From Nitrospira sp. (GTDB lineage Bacteria > Nitrospirota > Nitrospiria > Nitrospirales > Nitrospiraceae), in assembly GCA_015904055.1 (NCBI GenBank), contig JABMDE010000024.1, positions 23,814-39,344 of the forward strand: DNA of 15,531 nt, read 5' to 3'. The notes below the pieces were generated by a model. The model did not search any database. It was not told where the DNA came from and saw nothing but the letters and a program-made list of their open reading frames with translations. Both the position numbers and the translations under genes were made by a program. Positions 6,661-12,900 of this stretch are shown here, piece by piece. The first letter of the stretch is position 1, and each line of letters begins with the position of its first letter.

Positions 6661-9146
6661 TCGCGTCCGCGCGGGAGTGAGTTATCAGGTACAGGAACCG
6701 CCGCCGCAGAGCGAGACAGCGCAGGGATATAGACCGACACCACTGTGCCGACATCGATCTGACTGTCGACCACGACAGTCCCTCCGTGCGCCGTCACAAT
6801 CCCATGGACGACGGACAACCCCATTCCACGTCCCTCACCCAATGGCTTGCCGGAAAAGAACGGCTCGAAGATTCGATCGGCAACCGCCGGTTCCATGCCT
6901 TCGCCGGAATCTCGTACGGTCAAACAGGCGTAGCGGCCGGCCGCCAGTCGGCCAGACGGTGTGATCTGATCAGTCTTGATTTCTTTGTCTTGGAGATGGA
7001 ATGCCAGAATTCCTCCGGTCTTCCTCATGGCATGGATGGCATTGTCCGCCAAATTCATGATCATCTGATGCATCTGCGCCGTATCGGCCAAGACAGGACT
7101 GGTCGATGCATCGATCTGCTCTTTGAGTTCGATCGAGGAAGGGATCCCGGCACGCAAAGGCTTGATGGCTTCCTTGACCAACAAATGGAGAGGAAGGGGA
7201 TGCCGGACTTGTTCGCTCTGCCGGCTGAATGTCAACAGCTGATGGACCAGCTCGCGCGACTCCATTCCGGCGGACAGCACTTGTTGAACATAGTGATGCG
7301 CCTTATTGTCGTTGGGAATCAGCGGGAGTGCCAGATGGCTGAAACCGAGCACCGCCGTCAGGCTGTTGTTGAACTCATGCGCAATGCCGCCGGAGAGTGT
7401 GCTGAAACCGAGCACCGCCGTCAGGCTGTTGTTGAACTCATGCGCAATGCCGCCGGAGAGTGTGCTGATCGCCGTCATCTTCGACGCAATACGCAGAGAC
7501 GCTTCGACCTTCTTGCGATCGGTGATATCGATGACGATGCCAAGCGTACGGCTGGGCACAGGCGTAGCGCCATCCCCATTGAACCAGGTACGGGAATTCA
7601 GGCTGATATGCCGAATTTCACCATCGGGCCTGACGATCCGGTGTTCGAGATGGAACTGCCCGTTGCCCGCCGGATCATGGGCTCCCTTGACCGCGGAAGA
7701 GACTTTCTCTCGATCGCTTTCATGGACAAGTTCGATATAGCGTTGAAGAAGGCCGGGTTCATCCGCGCTCACACCGTAGATTGACCGCAGAACCGGCGAC
7801 CAATAGAGCGTATCCGATTGATGATCATGCTCAAAGATACCGACCTGCGCGGTACGAACGGCGAGATCCAGTCGTTCTTCGCTTTCCCGAAGCCGACCCT
7901 CCGCCTGGCATCGGGCTGTGATATCAATGACCGCAACCAGTAGCGAAGTCCCCGAAGCCATGGTAACGGGATTCAGACCGATCTCGGTAGGAAATTCAGA
8001 ACCATCATGACGCAGCCCGCACAATTCCATCCCGTGTCCCATAGGATGGACCACGGCGGTGGACAACGCCTTCTCCCTCGCCATTTCAAAGGTCACGCGG
8101 TCGTGCACACAAAAGAGCGTTTCCACCGGTAACCCCAGCAACTCGTCGTGAAAGTAGCCAAACATGTTCTCAATCTGCGTATTGGCCATCGAGATAACGC
8201 CGTCCTGGCCAACCATCAGCAGACCGTTAGGGGCAGATTCCACAACCTGCCTAAATAGAAGATCCTGCTCCTTTGCCGACATGTCGAGCGACGCCCCGGC
8301 CGTCTGATCTTGAACGATCCCTAAGAAGCGAATGGGTTCGCCGGCGAGGTTGCGAATGACCAGCCCTCGAAAGTGGACGGCGCGAACATTCCCGCTGGGC
8401 TGAACGATTCGACATTCCACATCAAAAGGCTCATCCAAGGTGAGTGAGCGTTCACCGGCATCAAGGACCCGCCCACGGTCTTCAGGATGAATGGCAGCCT
8501 TGAACGTGTCATACGTGGGCAGGATCCTGCCCGGCTCATAGCCAAACATACGGCACTGTTCATCAGACCATATTTCCACACCGGTACGAATATCCCGCTC
8601 CCACCTTCCAAAGCAGGCGGAAGACCGGGCTGACTCCTGATGTGCGCCGGTTCTGACTATGCCGTGATCGCGCGACTGGTCAGACACATCAATGGAAACA
8701 CTCTCTGCTTCCCGGCATCGTGTGACATCGATCATCACCCACACCATCGCGGTTAGGCGCCCCATTCGGCCTTTTACCGGCGAGAGGGTAATTTCATTCC
8801 AAAAAGAAGTGCCGTCCTTACGGTAATGGAGCAGACAGACCCGGCAGGCCCTCCCCTGCTGGAGAGCCAACTCAAGCTTTTCCACGGAGGCCTGATCAGT
8901 ACCAGGACCGGCCAGGATGGCCATGTTCTTACCGACGATCTCGCTGTCCGTATAGCCGGTCAGTAACCGGAAGGCAGGATTCACGTGGGTCACGGGATGA
9001 TGGGACGCCCTGGCATCAGTCATTACCACGCCGCATCCGGTGGCCGCGATGACTTTCGACTGGAACCGGCACTCTCGGCGTTGCCGAACAAGACGCCAGA
9101 CCGCAATGCCAAGAAGCAGGAGAGCGGAACCGGTGAAAACAACCAC
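6567..9146 (-). CDS. Membrane-anchored four-PAS histidine kinase, frame-shifted before its receiver
   Basis: An 859-residue sensor kinase. The GTG at 9146 has GAGG 5 nt upstream and an in-frame TGA five codons before it. Residues 2-20 form a single membrane anchor with no periplasmic loop, so sensing is cytosolic. Four PAS domains follow (about 27-130, 160-275, 285-410, 415-545). The first has LOV-like features but Met75 where photoactive Cys would be. The dimerisation/phosphotransfer domain has two identical histidine boxes, GGIAHEFNN with H569 and H590, because of a perfect 63-bp tandem duplication. The ATPase domain is complete: N box around N702, DSGEGM at 746-751, FEPFFSGK, and GRGMGLSVVHG. 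After residue 830 the frame is shifted by a 14-bp duplication, so the last 29 residues are nonsense relative to the receiver that should follow. Kinase function may survive; intramolecular phosphorelay cannot. It heads a group with a receiver and a CheY-like regulator. Confidence 0.93.
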   Translation of the reverse strand: MVVFTGSALLLLGIAVWRLVRQRRECRFQSKVIAATGCGVVMTDARASHHPVTHVNPAFRLLTGYTDSEIVGKNMAILAGPGTDQASVEKLELALQQGRACRVCLLHYRKDGTSFWNEITLSPVKGRMGRLTAMVWVMIDVTRCREAESVSIDVSDQSRDHGIVRTGAHQESARSSACFGRWERDIRTGVEIWSDEQCRMFGYEPGRILPTYDTFKAAIHPEDRGRVLDAGERSLTLDEPFDVECRIVQPSGNVRAVHFRGLVIRNLAGEPIRFLGIVQDQTAGASLDMSAKEQDLLFRQVVESAPNGLLMVGQDGVISMANTQIENMFGYFHDELLGLPVETLFCVHDRVTFEMAREKALSTAVVHPMGHGMELCGLRHDGSEFPTEIGLNPVTMASGTSLLVAVIDITARCQAEGRLRESEERLDLAVRTAQVGIFEHDHQSDTLYWSPVLRSIYGVSADEPGLLQRYIELVHESDREKVSSAVKGAHDPAGNGQFHLEHRIVRPDGEIRHISLNSRTWFNGDGATPVPSRTLGIVIDITDRKKVEASLRIASKMTAISTLSGGIAHEFNNSLTAVLGFSTLSGGIAHEFNNSLTAVLGFSHLALPLIPNDNKAHHYVQQVLSAGMESRELVHQLLTFSRQSEQVRHPLPLHLLVKEAIKPLRAGIPSSIELKEQIDASTSPVLADTAQMHQMIMNLADNAIHAMRKTGGILAFHLQDKEIKTDQITPSGRLAAGRYACLTVRDSGEGMEPAVADRIFEPFFSGKPLGEGRGMGLSVVHGIVTAHGGTVVVDSQIDVGTVVSVYIPALSRSAAAVPVPDNSLPRGRECMDANVSCSWRPRNLLSRPDRKCWSRSGTV
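6641..6668. repeat. Perfect 14-bp tandem duplication at the kinase-receiver junction
   Basis: ATACATTCGCGTCC occurs twice in direct succession (6641-6654 and 6655-6668; minus-strand unit GGACGCGAATGTAT). Fourteen is not a multiple of three, so it puts the kinase frame out of register with the receiver frame. Both frames read G-R-E-C in their own copy, which shows the original single-copy reading. Confidence 0.97.
7338..7463. repeat. Perfect 63-bp tandem duplication covering the phosphoacceptor-histidine box
   Basis: Copies at 7338-7400 and 7401-7463 are identical, and the identity runs 5 bases further (68 bp aligned at a 63-bp offset). It adds 21 residues (TLSGGIAHEFNN...VLGFS) and keeps the frame. 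Twenty-one residues are three heptads, so the coiled-coil register of the dimerisation helix can be kept while the active histidine is present twice. Confidence 0.98.
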
Positions 9147-9274
9147 CGTGGCCTCTTTTCAAATCAGCTAGGATTGACTCGGCCAGAATTCAGAACAAGG
9201 GTATCCCACCCGTATGTAATGATACACGGGCTCACGCAATGTGATTAGATGAAATAGGTGGAAAACGAACAGAA
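9147..9274 (-). promoter_or_regulatory. Upstream region of the four-PAS kinase with an imperfect 22-bp palindrome
   Basis: The leader between the terminator and the GTG start must hold the promoter of the kinase gene unless transcription reads through. I see no good -35/-10 pair. An imperfect palindrome lies at 9209-9230 (CCCGT ... ACGGG, with inner T-A and wobble pairs), a possible operator; no known regulator motif was recognised. AAGAGG near 9154 is the ribosome site. Confidence 0.35.
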
Positions 9275-9302
9275 ATATAGCCCTACCATAATAGGGCTAT
9301 AT
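9275..9302 (-). terminator. Intrinsic terminator after the NarL-type regulator
   Basis: ATATAGCCCTA (9275-9285) and TAGGGCTATAT (9292-9302) form a perfect 11-bp stem with a 6-nt loop, beginning 6 bp past the regulator's stop. On the minus strand the stem is followed by TTCTGTTCGTTTTCC, moderately U-rich. It separates the giant-kinase/regulator operon from the four-PAS kinase gene. Confidence 0.72.
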
Positions 9303-9308
9303 GTCTCG

Positions 9309-9974
9309 TCAGGTCTGCCGTTTGACAAAGAGCGCCGCCGCCTGCGAGCGGCGGGTGATATGAAGTTTATGAAAGACATTGGCAAGATAATTTTTCACGG
9401 TCTTGTCGCTCTTGTCGCTCAGATCGAGTGCGGTGGCAATTTCCTTGTTTGTTTTTCCTTCGGCGACGAGCGCCAGTACCCGCTCTTCCTGTGTGGAGAG
9501 TTTTTCCACCCCCGGCATATCTTTGCCGGCTGCCAATCCGCGCAGCCACGCGAGCGCACGGTCGGTCACGGCGGGGTCCAGAATCGACCTGCCCTCGGAG
9601 ACAGCACGGATCGCGCCGATCAACGACAGCGCATCGATGGCTTTCAACACATACCCGTGCGCACCGGCCAACACGGCAGCCAGAACCGAGTCGTCGTCGG
9701 CATAGGAGGTCAGAATGATCACCCGGAGAGCGGGAAACGAGGCAAGGAGGTCTCGGCAGGCATCGACACCTGAACCATCAGGAAGACGCACATCCATGAG
9801 CACCACGTCTGGTTTCAGGTTCTCTACTTTTCTGATTGTCTCCGCAATCGTCGCCGATTCTCCCACTACCTGAATAGAGCCATGCTGGCTCAGCACCGTC
9901 CGAAGGCCCACACGAACGATCTCATGATCGTCCACGAGCAAGACACGAATGGTCTTGAGCTTCGCCTTATTCAT
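9309..9974 (-). CDS. NarL/DevR-type response regulator with a 3-residue insertion in its HTH
   Basis: A 221-residue DNA-binding regulator. The receiver has all key residues: D15/D16 (LLVDDHE), phosphoacceptor D61 (VLMDVRLPDG), T89 (ILTSYAD) and K111 (GYVLKAI). A LuxR-type helix-turn-helix fills about residues 153-216 (EERVLALVAEGKTNKEIA ... TVKNYLANVFHKL), and the C-terminal RRSQAAALF recalls DevR/DosR. The turn reads LSDKSDKTVKNY, where the family normally has LSDKTVKNY, because of a perfect 9-bp tandem duplication; residues S186-K191 are SDK twice. This may weaken or change DNA binding. The ATG at 9974 has AGGAGG 7 nt upstream and overlaps the end of the giant kinase by 8 bp (ATGAATAA), so the kinase is its obvious partner. 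A terminator follows directly. Confidence 0.95.
   Translation of the reverse strand: MNKAKLKTIRVLLVDDHEIVRVGLRTVLSQHGSIQVVGESATIAETIRKVENLKPDVVLMDVRLPDGSGVDACRDLLASFPALRVIILTSYADDDSVLAAVLAGAHGYVLKAIDALSLIGAIRAVSEGRSILDPAVTDRALAWLRGLAAGKDMPGVEKLSTQEERVLALVAEGKTNKEIATALDLSDKSDKTVKNYLANVFHKLHITRRSQAAALFVKRQT
9402..9419. repeat. Perfect 9-bp tandem duplication inside the helix-turn-helix
   Basis: CTTGTCGCT occurs twice in succession (9402-9410 and 9411-9419). It inserts Ser-Asp-Lys in the turn before the recognition helix of the NarL-type regulator without changing the frame. Confidence 0.95.
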
Positions 9975-12900
9975 CGGCCGACCTCCTGGGTATATCCAGC
10001 AGCACTTTCGTCCCTTGCCGGGGCCGAGAGCGAACCTCGATCCGACCGCTAAGCTTCCGCGCCCGCGCCGCCATATTGACCAATCCGTGCCCGACGTCGC
10101 GGACGGCCTCCGGGATAAATCCTTTTCCGTTATCAGTCACCGACAGACGGACGGATCGTCGCAGCCGTTTGAGCGACAGCGTGATGCGGACGGCCCCGCT
10201 GTGGCGGAGGCTGTTGCTCAGCGCCTCCCGCATGATATTCATCACATGATACGCCTGTTCCGTCGAAAACTCGTGAGCCGCGGCCTCCTCAATCGTCACA
10301 CGGCATGCCGTTCCGTTGGATGCGCACATGGCCTGAACCATCGTCCGCAAGGTCTCCCCGACATCGGCTTCTTCCAACACGTGCGACTCGATGCCCGCAA
10401 TGAAGTTCCGGACGTCGGTCATGACATGATTCAGCTGTCCGATCGCGCGATTCAAGGCGGCCATGAGCGGCGAGGCGGCCTTCTTACTCGACAACGGCCG
10501 CTTGGATACGAACGTCCTGCAGGATTCCAGGCCCAGACCAACCGCAAAAATGGACTGTAAAATGCCGTCGTGCAGATCCTCGCTGATCCGCTCGCGTTCC
10601 TTGACCGCGGCACGCAGATCCTGTTCCCGTTGACGGAGCATCTCTTCCACACGCTTGCGTGCCGTGATGTCGGTCGAGGCGCCCAGGAGCATGACGGCCT
10701 GACCCTGGGCATTAAGAAGCGGCCGCTTGACGGTTTGCAGCCAGCGGATCTTTCCGGTGGTATCCGTGATCTTCTCTTCAAGAATAAACCGTTCTTGCAC
10801 CATGTCCATCACCTCGAGGTCTATCAGACGGAACTGCGCCACTTCCTCACAACGCGAATTGAAATCCACATCGGTTTTCCCGAGCAAATTCTCCACTGTT
10901 GTTCCATAGACATCGGCGGTCGCCTTGTTGACCAGCGTGAACCGCCCGTCGCGGTCCTTCGCAAAAATAAAGTTTGGATCCGTATCGATCACTTGCCGCA
11001 TGAAGGCGTGAGAATTCTGCAGTTCCACTTCCACCCGCTTGCGCTCCGCTGTTTCCATCATGCGCCCAAGGACTTCGCCAACCGCCGCACCAAAGTTTTG
11101 GGTCTCATGGGTCCAGTCCCTGGGCAACCCGACATGTTCAAGCCACATCACTCCCACGAGTTTGCCTTGACGACGAATCGGCACATCCATCATGGAGGTA
11201 ATCCCCAGCGGAAGAAAATAGTGATCGACAAATTCGCTCATGCGCGGATCGGAAAGAGCGTCAGGCGCAGCCACCACCAGACTTGCCGCGATTGCCTCTA
11301 AGTAACGGGGGTACTGCGAGGTCGAATGCCTGCTGCCGGAAAAATGGACGGCGTGTGAACGATCGTAGAGGTTCTGGCAGACCAGCTCAGTCCCGTTCTC
11401 AGATAGCAGCCACACGCTGACGCGAGCGACTCCAAGTGTCTCTGCCACGATCTCGCACACACGCGGTAGTACGTCAGAGAGTGTCCAGTCCGCATCGTCG
11501 AGGTGTGTGAGACGGAGGAGCGCAGCCTGCATCTTCACGACCTGTTGGGTCCGCTCGTTCACCTCATGCTCAGTACGCTTACGCTCGGTGATGTCCCGCA
11601 TAAAACAGTGATAGCCAAGATAGCGCCCGTCGTCCTGGTCATTGATTCGCACCATCAAGATTTGCTTCCAGAAGGTCGAGCCATCTTTTCGCTGTGCCAG
11701 GGCTTCGAACTCTCCCTTTCCATTCCGGTGCATCGCCTCGTAGGCTGCTTCCGCATTGGACAAATGGTCCTGAGCAACTGTGTGATACCACGTTCCCCCG
11801 ATGAGCTCGGCTGGATCATAACCCAGTGCGGCCGCATACATGTCATTCACCGAGGTATACACCCCTTGAGCGTCCATCCGTGCGATGCCCGGCATCGCGT
11901 TGGCCAAGGCGATGTTCATTTCTCGCAACGTTTCTTCTGCCAGTTTGCGCTCAGTCACGTCCTCACAGGCAACCAGCACCACGGTCTCTCCGTTAGAAGA
12001 CTGTCCGATACGGACTGTTTCCCTCACCCAAATGACAGTTTGATCTTTCCGCACCTTCCGAAACTCCAAGTGCTGCGTCAACTCCGGCACCAGAAGACAC
12101 TCGGACAGGCTCGAAGCAACAGTATTCTTATCGTCTTCATAATAAACATCTAGTACAGAACGGCCAACCAATTCCTCCACACAATACCCGAGCAGCTCGG
12201 CTCCAAACCGATTGACCGACCGCACCGTGCCGTCCGTCGCCAACGTGAAGTACATGGTGGGAGTTTCGTCATATAACGTCCGATACCGTTCTTCGCTCAC
12301 CCGCAACGCCTCTTCTGCCCCCTTGCGCTCAGTAATGTCCACCGTCGCGCCGATCAGCCGGACAATGTTTCCTGCTTCGTCCCGGTTGGCGTGTCCTCGG
12401 ACGTGGGTCCAAATGATCGATCCGTCTTTTCGGATCATCCGAAGTTCATAGTGGTACTCGTCTGTGGCTCCAGACACGATTTGTTCCCAGTTCTTGAGCG
12501 CGATGGGTTGATCGTCGGGATGGACGAGGCCAAGCCACGCAAAGGGATCGGTCGAGAGCTCGCCGGGTCCATAACCGAACAGAGCCTTGAGATTCGCGTC
12601 GCCGTGATACTGGCCACTCGCGACGTCCAATTGCCACACCCCTACATTCCCGATCGCCGTGGCACGGGCATATCGCTCCTCGCTCACACGCAACGCCTCC
12701 TCCGCCCGTTTGCGCTGGATCATGAACGCGATGTGACCGGCAATCGTCTGCGAAATCTGCAGCTCTTCTTCTGTAAACTGATGCGGAGTATCGTAATAGA
12801 GCATGAATTTCCCCAGCAGCCCGTCGGACGACCACAAGGGGATAAAACTCATCGCCCGGATTCTCTCGGCGCGAAACACTTCTCTATACGCTTCCGTATA

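Noticed and set aside
6786..7784. 332-codon plus-strand frame opposite the four-PAS kinase
   Set aside because: It is the complement of well-defined kinase and PAS domains; its own sequence has no recognisable domain.
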